This document shows, in pieces, positions 35,555 to 44,789 of a DNA stretch of 64,000 nucleotides (positions are counted from its first letter, which is position 1; each line of letters starts with the position of its first letter). The translations under genes and the position numbers were made by a program. This DNA is from Thermogemmatispora sp042408735. Lineage in GTDB: Bacteria > Chloroflexota > Ktedonobacteria > Ktedonobacterales > Ktedonobacteraceae. The stretch lies in the NCBI RefSeq assembly GCF_042408735.1, contig NZ_JBHOQV010000187.1:62001-126000 (forward strand). The letters run 5' to 3'. A model generated the notes under the pieces. The model was not told the DNA's origin. It was given only the letters and a program-made list of their open reading frames with translations, and searched no databases.

Positions 35555-36868
35555 CTACTTCAGCACGATGTTCTGTTTCCGTGCCAGAAACTCCAGCTTA
35601 CTGATGAGGTTTTCGATGACCTGGTCCCAGAGGAATTGCTCTGCCGTGCGGAAGCCCGCGCAGCGGATGCGCTCCTGTTCCTCGGGATGGCGGCCCAGGT
35701 GGAGCAGATAGCCGACGATCTCATCGGGATCGTCGGTCTCGGTCACAATGGCGTTCTCAAAGGAGATGGCGTAGTCCTCGCCGGTGCAGCCGGTGACGGC
35801 GATGCCGCGGGCGGCCATAACCTCGAGCGCCACCAGACCGAAAGGCTCGTGGCCGCTGTTGGCCAGGGTAGCGTCGGCGGCGTGGTAGATGCTGCGCACG
35901 AACTCCTCGGGCAAGAAAAAGCGAAGGTTGTAGATGTCGGCGGGGCCGGCGTTAGCGACCGCCTCGATACACTGCTCCAGAGTGGGGCGCTGAGCGATGA
36001 CGTCGCGAATGACCAGCCCACGGTGATAGGCATGGCTGAGCACCTCAGCGCCGTGTGGCTCAATGCCACCACGGACGAAGAGGGTCACGGGGTGACCGCT
36101 GTGCTTGAGGCGGGCAACCGCCTCGATGGCCATCATCCAGCGCTTGTCGGGATCGAAGCGCCCGATCTTGAAAAGGAAGAGCCGACGAGGATCGCCCTGA
36201 CGCGCGATCTCCCGCAGGCGGCTGGCGATAGCCGGATCGACCGGGGCCAGGTGGCGAGCCGGGATACCGTTGGGGATCACCAGCGGGTTGACGCCCAGCT
36301 CCCACATCTTATGCTTCATATATTTGCTGACCGTGCAGAGGGTGGTCACGTAGCTCAAGCGGCCCCAGTTGATGCGGTGCAACGACATCAGGCTGTTGAG
36401 GTTCCACAGCATCAGCACGCGCTGGCGGATGCCAAACCAGTGGAGCAGGTCGGAGATGCGACACATCACCTCAGCGGTGTGCCAGTCTTCGCCCATGATC
36501 ACCACAAGCTTCCCTTCTTCGACCGCCGGACGGGCGATTTCCTCGTAGATGTGCTGGGGAACGCTCTCGTTATAATCGTAGAGCTTCTGCTCTTCGCCAT
36601 CGTAGACGCCGTTGGGATAGTATTTGCTGACCCACTGGGACCAGCGCTTGAGGATCAGGCGCCCATCGACACGCTGCTCCACCGGCGGCTTGTAGGGGTC
36701 ACCGATAAAGATGAGATGGGTGGTGTAGCCCTGGGTGGCCAGGGCCTCGCTCAGCTCCGTGACCCGCGTTCCCAGGCCGCCGGCGGTCGAGTAGACGTCT
36801 GGCCCCTCAAAGCATAACAGCACAAAGAGTGTGTTCTCTGGCGAGATAGCTCCCTCTAGTTCAATCAT
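35555..36868 (-). CDS. GT4 family glycosyltransferase (glycogen synthase-like)
   Basis: The 437-residue GT-B enzyme starts with a hydrophobic strand and the STAGGLGTRVTELSEALA loop of starch/glycogen-synthase-type transferases, which binds the nucleotide sugar. The C-terminal half has FKIGRFDPDKRW and the EX7E motif in GHEPFGLVALEVMAARG. It probably adds glucose to an alpha-glucan or related acceptor. It is first in an operon with the GH57 gene (11-base gap). A long leader of up to 700 bases lies upstream. Confidence 0.9.
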   Translation of the reverse strand: MIELEGAISPENTLFVLLCFEGPDVYSTAGGLGTRVTELSEALATQGYTTHLIFIGDPYKPPVEQRVDGRLILKRWSQWVSKYYPNGVYDGEEQKLYDYNESVPQHIYEEIARPAVEEGKLVVIMGEDWHTAEVMCRISDLLHWFGIRQRVLMLWNLNSLMSLHRINWGRLSYVTTLCTVSKYMKHKMWELGVNPLVIPNGIPARHLAPVDPAIASRLREIARQGDPRRLFLFKIGRFDPDKRWMMAIEAVARLKHSGHPVTLFVRGGIEPHGAEVLSHAYHRGLVIRDVIAQRPTLEQCIEAVANAGPADIYNLRFFLPEEFVRSIYHAADATLANSGHEPFGLVALEVMAARGIAVTGCTGEDYAISFENAIVTETDDPDEIVGYLLHLGRHPEEQERIRCAGFRTAEQFLWDQVIENLISKLEFLARKQNIVLK

Positions 36869-37871
36869 AGCTGGTCTGTCCTTGTTGTATTCTCTTCTTC
36901 TTCTTCGTCTCGTGTATAAAAGGAGAATGGGATGCGCTTAGATCGTTCTCTTGCCCTTGCCCTCCCAAGAGGCTGGCGAGCAGGCCAGGCACCGGCCAGG
37001 GAAGAGGCCCGGGCCTGGGTTAGGGCGAGCGCCCACCGGCCGGAAGCCGGCGGCGCCAGGCCCGGTTTTCGGCGATCGCTGCGGGCCAGCCCATCAAAAC
37101 CCCGGTCCCGCCATCCCGAGGGGGTGAGCAGCGGCGGCTGCTCTTCCTCCGATGACTGGCCAGGCAACGAGCATGAGAAGTTCCTGATTGTTCGTTGCGA
37201 TCCCGTGCCGTGCGTGGTCGGGCGCGATAGGCGAGCGGCTCTGCATCGATAGGCCGGTTGCGCGTGCAGAAAACATACCCGGGCAGGCGCAGGTGTCCAG
37301 GTGTGCGTGGGCAGGCACGACACGGCACGCGCGTCCTTGGGCGTGTATGTATGAGTCCTCTATGAGTGGGATGACGGCGGCTGTGTGTCGTCGACACTCC
37401 TTCCTTGAGCTGTCGTCGCTGATTCGTCTGGGGGAGAGGCGGCGCTCCCCTCGGGTTGCCACAATGTCTACCCTGGCTGCGAGCCGATGGAAAGAGACGG
37501 CGTCTTCGCTCAAGCTTGCCTTGCGTCTGGCATAGAAGCGGGCAGTGCTGGAAAGATCGCCTCTGCTCATGTCTAGTATACCATCTCCTCTGCAACAGCA
37601 CTCGGCTAATCCTTCTGCGGTCTTAGCCCTTTCCCCTTGACGCGCTAACAGAGCAAGCTGGCAGCGCTTTTAGCTTTGGCCGGCGGCAGACGTCATTTTT
37701 ATATAGAGGCACGACTCAACCACCTCTGGATTGTGCTCCACTTATGATGAATGGCCATTTGTGCTTTAAATGGAGGAAAGCGGCGCAGAGGAAGCAGCGT
37801 CAGCGAGAGCACCTTGTTCGGTGGCGATAAGCCAGGGAAGGGCTGTCGCGGTTCGGGAGAGCGGAGGGATG
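36869..37871. other. Long intergenic region, about 1 kb, between divergent GT4 and kinase genes
   Basis: The open frames here do not look like proteins. A minus-strand TATACT lies near 37577-37582 and could start a long GT4-GH57 leader. A TATATAG stretch near 37700 may serve the kinase. No known structured RNA was recognised. Confidence 0.4.
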
Positions 37872-38771
37872 ATGCGCGTGAAAGAAAGCGCGGAAGAGCG
37901 TGAACTTGAGCCTGGCACGCGGCTTGGCAACTATTCCCTGATTCGCCCGTTGGGGGAGGGGGGGATGGCGCGCGTCTATCTGGCGCGTCAGATCTATATT
38001 GAGCGTCTGGTGGCCATCAAGGTCCTGCGCCTGCGGGCCTCCGCGGAGGAGGCAGAGGAGCTGCGGCGCGAGGCCAGCCTGCTGGCCCGGCTGCCGGCGC
38101 ATCCTCATATTGTGCAGATCTACGAATTTGGTTTTGCCGGTCCGGTGCCTTATCTCGTCATGGAGTATGCGCCTTACGGCAACATGCGCAACTACTGTGG
38201 GGACGGGGCCTGTCTGCAGCCGGGAGAGGCTTGCCGCTACCTGCTCCAGGCGGCGGCGGCCCTGCAGACGGTGCACAACTATGGGCTGGTGCACCAGGAT
38301 GTCAAGCCGGACAACCTGCTGCTGGCCAGGCCAGACCACCTGCTGCTGAGCGACTTCGGGATTGCGGCCTCCCTGCGCCTGGCCCGTCTGAGAGCGACCC
38401 ACACGCTGGTTGGAACCGCGGCCTACATGGCCCCTGAGCAATTTGAGGGGCGGCCCAGCACGGCCAGCGACCAGTATGCCCTGGCGGTGGTCCTTTACGA
38501 GTGGCTTTCTGGCAAGCCGCCCTTCGTTGGCTCGTTTGGGGAGCTGCGGCAGCTCCATCGGCGTCGGGTCCCGCTGCCGGCCCTGCGGACGCGTGTCCCC
38601 AGTCTGCCGCCGGCGATCGAGCCGGTCCTGGCGCGGGCCTTGGCGCGCGAGCCAGAGCAGCGCTATCCCTCGGTCTGGACCTTTGCCCGGGCCTGCCAGA
38701 GGGCCTTGCAGGGGGACGGCGGCCGCGACGACCGCGCCAGGCGGCGCCGCGGCCAGCCGCGAGACCCCTAG
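37872..38771 (+). CDS. Serine/threonine protein kinase with a non-RD catalytic loop
   Basis: The kinase domain fills most of 299 residues: PLGEGGMARVYLARQ, VAIKVLR, the catalytic loop GLVHQDVKPDNLLL, LSDFGIA and the substrate-side GTAAYMAPEQFEG. The usual HRD is HQD, so the arginine that reads activation-loop phosphorylation is missing (a non-RD kinase); the catalytic Asp and Lys remain. A basic, Arg-rich tail ends the protein and there is no membrane segment. ATG 37872 was chosen because GGAGG lies five bases upstream; in-frame starts at 37869 and 37770 are possible. Confidence 0.9.
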   Translation: MRVKESAEERELEPGTRLGNYSLIRPLGEGGMARVYLARQIYIERLVAIKVLRLRASAEEAEELRREASLLARLPAHPHIVQIYEFGFAGPVPYLVMEYAPYGNMRNYCGDGACLQPGEACRYLLQAAAALQTVHNYGLVHQDVKPDNLLLARPDHLLLSDFGIAASLRLARLRATHTLVGTAAYMAPEQFEGRPSTASDQYALAVVLYEWLSGKPPFVGSFGELRQLHRRRVPLPALRTRVPSLPPAIEPVLARALAREPEQRYPSVWTFARACQRALQGDGGRDDRARRRRGQPRDP

Positions 38772-38897
38772 CCGACGCTGGCCGAAGCCATCCTGCGGCG
38801 GGTGAGAGGCGGTGGACGGGGTGCAGGTGGACGGGCTGCCTGTACCTGGACCGTCTACAAGAGGGATGGCGCAAGGAGCTGTGGGCGGAGCCGATCT

Positions 38898-39749
38898 TTA
38901 GCTGTGGATGTGAGCGAAGAGGTCGTTTTCGCCCGGCAGGTCGGGGCCGACGCGTGTGGCGGCAAGCTGGTAGCACTCGTAGCCGCGCCAGCGCCGCTGA
39001 ATCTCCTGGGGAATACGCGCCATGATCCCTACTGTCCCGAGCTGCGTCCGGTGACAGGCCCAGGCCTGGTCTTTGAGGTCCAACACCGCGGTGACGTCGA
39101 GGGCGACGCTGATCTGCTCGTCGGGAATGCCCAACTGATCGAGGTCGCTGCCGCGCAGGGCGGTTCCCTCCAGCGAAAGATCTTGCTCTTTGAGCCATTC
39201 GGCGAGGGCCCGGATACCGCTGCGGGGGAAGCCGGTGTAGTAGAGCTTCGAGACGGCATGCGCCGGCCCTAGCTCGGGATACTGGGCCTCATCGGCGGCG
39301 GCGTAGAAGGCCCCGGTCGTGTAGCGGTAGATGGCGATGTGGTCGGGATGACCGTAGCCGCCGGTTTCGTCGAAGGTCACCATGACTTGGGGGCGAAAGG
39401 CACGGATGATGGCGACCAGCTTGCCGATGACATCGGCAGGAGGAGCCTGGATGAAGGCCCGCGGGTCGTTGTTGTCTGGGGTGCCCGCCATGCCTGAGTC
39501 GCGGTAGTCCAGAAACCAGAGGTGCCGAATGCCAAGAACGTCGGCAGCGGCGCGCAGCTCTTGTTCACGTACCTGGCCGAGGTTCTCGGGCGTGGCGAGG
39601 ACGGGGTCGGCAATTTCCCCTACTTCTCCCCGCGTGGCACAGACCAGGCCGGTCTCAACTCCCGCCTGTCCGTAAAGGATGAAGGCCCCGCTCATGCTGC
39701 CTTCATCGTCGGGGTGGGCGAAGACGCCCAGCAGTCGCCGTGTTGCCAT
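38898..39749 (-). CDS. PIG-L/LmbE family deacetylase
   Basis: This family removes acetyl groups from GlcNAc-type sugars or hydrolyses thiol-conjugate amides using zinc. The 283 residues start with GVFAHPDDEGSM, which has the His-Asp-Asp motif, and continue with FLDYRDSGMAGTPDN and the second zinc-site motif GYGHPDHIAIYRY. The YRDSGM segment is shared with mycothiol-S-conjugate amidase and MshB-like enzymes, but the true substrate is uncertain. It converges with the kinase gene, with 126 bases between. Confidence 0.9.
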   Translation of the reverse strand: MATRRLLGVFAHPDDEGSMSGAFILYGQAGVETGLVCATRGEVGEIADPVLATPENLGQVREQELRAAADVLGIRHLWFLDYRDSGMAGTPDNNDPRAFIQAPPADVIGKLVAIIRAFRPQVMVTFDETGGYGHPDHIAIYRYTTGAFYAAADEAQYPELGPAHAVSKLYYTGFPRSGIRALAEWLKEQDLSLEGTALRGSDLDQLGIPDEQISVALDVTAVLDLKDQAWACHRTQLGTVGIMARIPQEIQRRWRGYECYQLAATRVGPDLPGENDLFAHIHS

Positions 39750-40214
39750 AGTTCTCTATCCCCTTTGTACGAGCTAGCTGCGTGGAACCTGCTCTACTCT
39801 AACACCGCCGCCGCCCTCTGTCAATTGTGGCCGCTGAGCCGCTGCCTGGTCGGCTGCAATGCCTTTCTCCTATCCCTAAAGGTTAGAGAAGGAGATTGCA
39901 ATAATACTCTATCTTTTCGGAGAAAAATGTGGTACACTGAACGGGGTGAGAGCCGCTGGCCAGGTCTATCCTGGGGCTGGTGTCCTGCGGTCGGCCGACC
40001 GTATGGTTGCCAGGCTGGCCTGGCCCGGCGGCAGCGGGGGGCGTGGGCCGCATGGCGGCAGGTTCTGGCTGGTGGGGTGCTCGCTTCCTTGAGGGTGAGC
40101 CAGTCAGCCAACCAGGACGGCCAGTTCATCTGTCTGGTTGGCCTGGCTGATTGCCTTCCTGGCTATCTGCCTGCCTGTTGAAGGCGAGCCGACTTTGTGC
40201 AAGGAGAGAGATTG
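39750..40214. other. Intergenic region, 465 bases, between divergent genes
   Basis: No gene is supported. An AT-rich patch near 39895-39940 contains TACACT (39933-39938), a possible -10 for phoU, which would then have a leader of about 270 bases. Confidence 0.35.
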
Positions 40215-41021
40215 ATGACTCGAACGTTGCTGGATAAAGAGCTACAGGAGCTGGATCAGCAGATCAATCAGCTTGGCGCGATGGTTGATGAGGCGCTCAA
40301 AAACGCGCTGGAGGCTTTGCGCACAGGCGACCAGGCGCGCTCGGGCATGGTGATAGAGGCGGATGCGCGCGTTGATAGCCTGCGCGCGGCCATCGAAGAG
40401 CATACGATTCGCTTGCTGACCCTTCAGCAGCCGCTGGCGGGCATGGATCTGCGCTATCTGACGGCGGCTCTCTCGATCGCCGGCGATCTGGAGCGTATTG
40501 GCGATGGGGCGGCGGGCATCGCGACGATCATTCTGCGCATGGTGCCCCTGCGGGCCGAGGTGGCCTCTCTGGTGGAGGTTGACAGCCGCCTGGCCGGAGG
40601 CGACGCCGAGAGCGGACCGGGCCAGGGGCCGGCGGCGGGACGGCAGGAGCATCATCGGGTCAGCGAGGCCTCGATTATGCAGGGCATTCTCGATCTGGGT
40701 CAGGAGGCGCGGCGCGTTCTGCAGGGGACGATGCAGGCTTTCAGTGAGCGCGATGCGGCGGCGGCCCGCCATCTCTGGCAGGAGGATGACGTGGTCGATG
40801 TGCGCTATCATCTGGTGCGTCATGATCTGATGGCCATGCTGGCCGGGGCGCAGGCTATCCCTGCTCTTCAGAGCGATCCGCGCATCTTGCAGCGCGCGAC
40901 GTACCTGCTTTGGATTGCCCATAAGCTGGAGCGCGTCGCCGATCATTGCACCAATATCTGTGAGCGCATTGTCTTTATTGTGGAGGGGGAGGCCGCCATC
41001 GCCGAGCGCGAGCAGGAGTGA
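40215..41021 (+). CDS. phoU: PhoU-like phosphate transport regulator
   Basis: PhoU represses the Pho regulon by linking the Pst transporter to the PhoR sensor kinase. The 268-residue protein has two PhoU helical domains with metal-binding patterns: LSIAGDLERIGDGAAGIA near residue 90 and IAHKLERVADHCTNICERIVFI near 240. A Gly/Gln/Ala-rich insert near 130-150 separates them and is longer than usual. AAGGAGAGAG lies before ATG 40215. No pst or phoR/phoB gene is in the window. Confidence 0.88.
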   Translation: MTRTLLDKELQELDQQINQLGAMVDEALKNALEALRTGDQARSGMVIEADARVDSLRAAIEEHTIRLLTLQQPLAGMDLRYLTAALSIAGDLERIGDGAAGIATIILRMVPLRAEVASLVEVDSRLAGGDAESGPGQGPAAGRQEHHRVSEASIMQGILDLGQEARRVLQGTMQAFSERDAAAARHLWQEDDVVDVRYHLVRHDLMAMLAGAQAIPALQSDPRILQRATYLLWIAHKLERVADHCTNICERIVFIVEGEAAIAEREQE

Positions 41022-41150
41022 GTGCCGGGCCGGGCGGGCGGCTCTCGCTCTGGTCATAGGGGCGGCGCGCGGACGAGCGAGGCGCGGACGAGGGAGGGGA
41101 CAAGAGGGCGCCGGATGGAACGGGCCTCGCCGCCCGCCGGCGACTCTTCG

Positions 41151-41179
41151 TTGCGCCTCTGGGGCGACTGTGCTACACT
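41151..41179 (+). promoter_or_regulatory. Promoter of the carbonic anhydrase gene
   Basis: TTGCGC (41151-41156), a 17-base spacer and TACACT (41174-41179). The predicted start is near 41186, giving a 125-base leader. Confidence 0.5.
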
Positions 41180-41310
41180 GGGACTCATCCATCTAGCTAT
41201 CCCACTCACTCGTTGGGGGGCTGCCCGGCGAGCGTGGCGACAGCGACGGCCACGGCGTGCGCCGCCGCTCCGCCCGGACCGCAATCTTTTTCGTTCGAAA
41301 GAGGTACCTT

Positions 41311-41898
41311 ATGCTGGATGAGGTTTTAGAGCATAATCGTCGCTTTGTGGAAGAGCACCGACTGACGCCGCTGAGCCATTTGCCGCGACGGCGGACGGCG
41401 GTAGTGACCTGTATGGACTGCCGCCTGGTGGGCTTGCTGGAGCAGGCGCTCGGGCTGGAGCGCGGCGATGTTGTCGAGCTGCGCACGGCGGGGGCGACGG
41501 TGGCCGTTCCTGGGCGCGCTGGGGAGGGGGTCAACAGCGATCTGGTTCGCTCGCTGGCCGGAGCCATTTATTTGCTTGGTGTGCGCCAGGTGCTGGTGGT
41601 CGGCCATACAAACTGTGGCCTGGCTCATGTGGATCCGGTGGCCCTGACTGGTGCCATGCAGGCCCTGGGAGTTGATCCGCAGGGCCTGATTGAGCGCTAT
41701 GGTCTGGGCGATCAGGCCGGCCTGGTCCGCTGGCTGGGAGCTTTCTCTCAGGTAGAGGAGAACGTGCGCGAGGTGGTAGATTTTATCCGCAATAGCCCCT
41801 TCCTGCCCAAACTGCCGGTACATGGCCTGGTGATCGATGTAGTGAGTGGCAGGCTGGAGCTGGTCGACCGCGATAGGCGCCCGGGGCTGGCCGGCTAG
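41311..41898 (+). CDS. Beta-class carbonic anhydrase
   Basis: The enzyme interconverts CO2 and bicarbonate. The 195-residue protein has both zinc-binding signatures: Cys34, Asp36 and Arg38 in VVTCMDCRL, and His99 and Cys102 in VVGHTNCGL. The RTAGATV segment follows, as in type II beta-carbonic anhydrases, and the size fits. AAAGAGGT precedes ATG 41311; the frame is open further upstream, but no ribosome site supports an earlier start. Confidence 0.93.
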   Translation: MLDEVLEHNRRFVEEHRLTPLSHLPRRRTAVVTCMDCRLVGLLEQALGLERGDVVELRTAGATVAVPGRAGEGVNSDLVRSLAGAIYLLGVRQVLVVGHTNCGLAHVDPVALTGAMQALGVDPQGLIERYGLGDQAGLVRWLGAFSQVEENVREVVDFIRNSPFLPKLPVHGLVIDVVSGRLELVDRDRRPGLAG

Positions 41899-42123
41899 AG
41901 CTGGGGCCAGGCTCGCCTGTTGAAGGAAGGGGCGAGGGCCGCTGAGGTCTGGTCACTGGGGTGGCCGGGCCTCGCTGCGCCAGGCCTTCTCATGGCCGCG
42001 CGACTGACCCCCTGGGCATGGTGGGGGTGCAACTGTGGTCTGTACGTCAGCACAAAAATCTGTTATAGTGGGAGACACCTCCGGGTTGATAGTCAGGTAT
42101 CGTTGCTAGCTTTTGTGACCAGG

Positions 42124-43317
42124 ATGGCAGAAGCGTTGAAAGACAGAGATGCTTCGCCGGAACCAGGCGTTCAAGAGAAAGTTCAGCCGGGTTATCTTGG
42201 CCCGACGCCTCCGCTCGGTCGCCCGCCGGCCAAAGGGCGGCGCACCTACGTAGAGCGACCCGAGCAATTGCTCGCTGCTGTCGAGGTCTTACGCACGGCC
42301 CGCATTATCGGTGTTGATGCCGAGTTTGTTCAGGGCCGCTCACGGCTCCTGGGCGAGAATGGCCCTTCCCATCGTCTGGCGCTGCTGCAGTTGGCGATCG
42401 ATGGCCAGTGCTTTGTGATCGATGCCTGGCGCCTCGCCGATCTCTCCCCTCTGGCGGTGGTCACCGAGAACGCCGAGATCAGCATTCTGCTGCATGGGGC
42501 GGGCGCTGATCTGCATGTGATGGCCGAGCGTGGCCTGAATGTGGCGCACTACTTTGATCTGGAGGCTGCCAGCCGCTCGATTTTCGGCCAGAACGAGTCG
42601 TCGCTGGCGGCGATGCTGCAGCGGGCCTTTGGCATCCACCTCGATAAGAGCCTGCAGCGCACCGATTGGGCGCGGCGCCCGCTGCCGCCGGCAATGGTGG
42701 CCTATGCGGCGCGAGACGCGGAGATGACCCTGGCCCTCTACTACTGGCTGGATGAGCACTATCACGATATTCTGGTGCTCCATGAGTATGTCGGCGAGCT
42801 GGAGCCGGTCGCCGGCTGGATTGAGCCGTTTCTGCGGGGGTCATCGTCGCTGCCCGCCGAGCTGGCGGTGGCCGAGGCCCGCGAGAAGGGTCTGCTGAGC
42901 GAGGAGCAGATCTACGCCGATTGCCGGGCCGCTCTGGCGAGCTTGCGTCATCCCATGCGTCGCAGCCGGCTCCTGCGTCTGATCGCCGATCTCTCGCTGA
43001 CTGGCCTCGCGCCCGAGCTGGAAGCCTTGCTCAGGGCGCCAACCTCCGATGAGCGCGCCGCCGCCGCGCGCGCTCTGGGCCGTCTGGGGCACCAGAGCAG
43101 CCGCGAGGCGATCCGCGCGCTTCTGCAGGACCCCGTTTACGATGTGCGCAAGGCCGCGCAGTCTGCCCTGCGTACCCTCAGCGCTTCGCCTCGTCCGCTG
43201 ACGGCGCAGCCGACCCGTCTCACCGATGGTGCGCGCAGTTGGACCATCGGTGAGAGCGATGATGCGGCTGGCGACAGCGATTGGAAGGCCCGCCTCCGCT
43301 CACTTATGGATGAGTGA
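42124..43317 (+). CDS. RNase D-like 3'-5' exonuclease fused to HEAT-like repeats
   Basis: The N-terminal two thirds is a DEDD exonuclease domain with IGVDAEFVQG (Asp and Glu of motif I) near residue 64, LHGAGADLHVM (motif II) near 120, and MVAYAARDAEMTLALYYWL (motif III, Y..D) near 192, as in RNase D. Instead of the usual HRDC domains, the C-terminus has HEAT-like helices, for example APTSDERAAAARALGRLGH and QSSREAIRALLQDPVYDVRKAAQSALRTL. It could trim RNA or act on DNA ends with a partner bound by the repeats. The start at 42124 was chosen where protein-like composition begins. Its end overlaps the convergent PTPS gene by 14 bases. Confidence 0.87.
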   Translation: MAEALKDRDASPEPGVQEKVQPGYLGPTPPLGRPPAKGRRTYVERPEQLLAAVEVLRTARIIGVDAEFVQGRSRLLGENGPSHRLALLQLAIDGQCFVIDAWRLADLSPLAVVTENAEISILLHGAGADLHVMAERGLNVAHYFDLEAASRSIFGQNESSLAAMLQRAFGIHLDKSLQRTDWARRPLPPAMVAYAARDAEMTLALYYWLDEHYHDILVLHEYVGELEPVAGWIEPFLRGSSSLPAELAVAEAREKGLLSEEQIYADCRAALASLRHPMRRSRLLRLIADLSLTGLAPELEALLRAPTSDERAAAARALGRLGHQSSREAIRALLQDPVYDVRKAAQSALRTLSASPRPLTAQPTRLTDGARSWTIGESDDAAGDSDWKARLRSLMDE

Positions 43318-43738
43318 GTGGCTGGCGCTCGCCCCGGTAGCTGGCGCTGTTGTTGTCGGTCTCGATCAGCCTGACCTCATAGAGCAGTCCCGCGGGGAGC
43401 ACTGCCTCCAGCCGCTCCCAGAACTTGATGACCAGATTCTCGGTGGTGGGAATGCTTGTGCGCAGCCAGGGCACGTCGTAGTTGAGATGGCGATGGTCGA
43501 CCTGGTCCACGATTTCGCGATGCATCAGCTCGCGCAGCTCGGCCAGGTTCATGAGCATGCCCGTGCGCGGGTCCGGTTCGCCGCGCAGGGTGACCTCCAG
43601 GGTGTAGTTGTGTCCGTGCCCGTTAGGATTGGCACATTTGCCGTACAGTTCCCAGTTCTCGCGCTCGCTGAGGGCCTCGCTCCAGAGGCGGTGCGAGGCG
43701 CTGAAGGTGGCGCGACGTGTTAAGTAGACGGTTGCCAT
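43304..43738 (-). CDS. 6-pyruvoyl-tetrahydropterin synthase/QueD family protein
   Basis: The family acts on dihydroneopterin triphosphate in tetrahydropterin or queuosine synthesis. The 144-residue protein has zinc ligands in FSASHRLW and NGHGHNYTLEV, the catalytic Cys in YGKCANPNG, and the LIETDNNSASY motif. The spacing Cys-x3-5-HGH agrees with QueD (6-carboxytetrahydropterin synthase) as well as PTPS; with no queC or queE neighbour the choice stays open. AAAGGG precedes the ATG. Confidence 0.92.
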   Translation of the reverse strand: MATVYLTRRATFSASHRLWSEALSERENWELYGKCANPNGHGHNYTLEVTLRGEPDPRTGMLMNLAELRELMHREIVDQVDHRHLNYDVPWLRTSIPTTENLVIKFWERLEAVLPAGLLYEVRLIETDNNSASYRGERQPLTHP

Positions 43739-43894
43739 AGTCCCTTTCTTAATCTCCCGTCCTATCCCCCTCTCCCGTCCTGTCCCCCGACTTGCTGACT
43801 GCTACGGCTGACAGAGGGTGAAGGGCCATCTGCCAGCGCTGCGCTGGGCTGGGCTTCTTTTGTGTTTTCCGTCTGGGTATGGGGGATGGCTGGG

Positions 43895-44608
43895 CTAGGC
43901 GTTGCTGTAGATCTCCAGATTGGTTCCGCTGAGCCGGCGCCCGCTGTCGTCGGCCAGGAAGAGCAGGATCTCGGCCATCTCCTCGGCGCTCATGCCGGGC
44001 TTGAGATGGGGAGCGGCCTGGCGCAGCATCTCGGTGTCGACGGCCCCTGGGCTGACGGCGCAGACGCGGATGTTGTGGGCCTTGCCTTCCAGTGCCAGGA
44101 TTTCGGTCAGGCTGGCGACGCCGGCCTTGGAGACGTTGTATGCGCTCAGGCCGGGAAATTTTTCGACGCCCTTGACGCCTGAGAGGGAGGAGATGTTAAT
44201 GATGACGCCCTGACCCTGCTCGGCCATCAGGCGGAAGGCCGCCCGGCAGCAGAGGAAGGTCCCACGCAAGTTGACGGCCAGCACGCGATCCCAGGTGGCC
44301 ACCTCCATTTCGCGAAAGGGGCAGACGGCCACAATGCCGGCGCTGTTGATGAGAATGTCGACGCGCCCGTAATGGCTGCGGGCCTCTTGAAAGAGGCGCT
44401 CGACGTCCTCTTCGCGAGCCACGTCTCCGACAACGGCCAGGGCGCTGCCTCCCTGGCGCTCGATGCGCGCCCGCGTCTCGTGAAGGTGCTCCGGGGTGCG
44501 GCTGAAGAGGACGAGGCGGGCCCCCTCGCGGGCGAAGCGCTCGGCGGTGGCACGCCCGATGCCGCGGCCCGCTCCAGTGATGACGGCGACACGATCTTTG
44601 ATACTCAT
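43895..44608 (-). CDS. Short-chain dehydrogenase/reductase (SDR)
   Basis: A classical NAD(P)-dependent SDR of 237 residues. It has the Rossmann TGAGRGIG motif near residue 11, the NSAG motif, the catalytic Ser in ISSLSGVKG, and YNVSK with the Tyr and Lys. It resembles 3-oxoacyl-ACP reductase (FabG)-like enzymes, but without fatty-acid genes nearby the substrate is uncertain. No ribosome site precedes the ATG; a TATAAT on the minus strand ends only seven bases before it, suggesting a leaderless mRNA. Confidence 0.92.
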   Translation of the reverse strand: MSIKDRVAVITGAGRGIGRATAERFAREGARLVLFSRTPEHLHETRARIERQGGSALAVVGDVAREEDVERLFQEARSHYGRVDILINSAGIVAVCPFREMEVATWDRVLAVNLRGTFLCCRAAFRLMAEQGQGVIINISSLSGVKGVEKFPGLSAYNVSKAGVASLTEILALEGKAHNIRVCAVSPGAVDTEMLRQAAPHLKPGMSAEEMAEILLFLADDSGRRLSGTNLEIYSNA

Positions 44609-44615
44609 GTTCGGA

Positions 44616-44621
44616 ATTATA
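44616..44621 (-). promoter_or_regulatory. TATAAT immediately before the SDR start codon
   Basis: The minus-strand hexamer TATAAT lies seven bases from the ATG at 44608, so the transcript would begin at or next to the start codon. Confidence 0.5.
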
Positions 44622-44674
44622 GCAAAGGTGGGCGGGCTTTTTCATGCCAGCCTGCGACTATGCCGCGAAAGGAT

Positions 44675-44704
44675 TTGACAGCCACCGGGCTTGTGGCGCA
44701 CAAT
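44675..44704 (+). promoter_or_regulatory. Promoter of the GT4 gene at 44790
   Basis: TTGACA (44675-44680), an 18-base spacer and CACAAT (44699-44704). It is back-to-back with the SDR promoter. Confidence 0.5.
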
Positions 44705-44789
44705 GCTCCTGATAGGAGCGAGCGCACTGAGGCGGCTCGCTCGCTCCTGCCGGAAGAGGAGAAGCAAAGGTTGTGAAGATGAGGCGACT

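Noticed and set aside
34485..36817. Two long plus-strand frames opposite GH57 and GT4
   Set aside because: Both lie over genes with clear catalytic motifs; the plus-strand products show no domain.
37094..37570. Minus-strand frame of 158 codons before the GT4 gene
   Set aside because: A TATACT lies upstream, but the composition is not protein-like and no domain is seen; kept only as possible leader.
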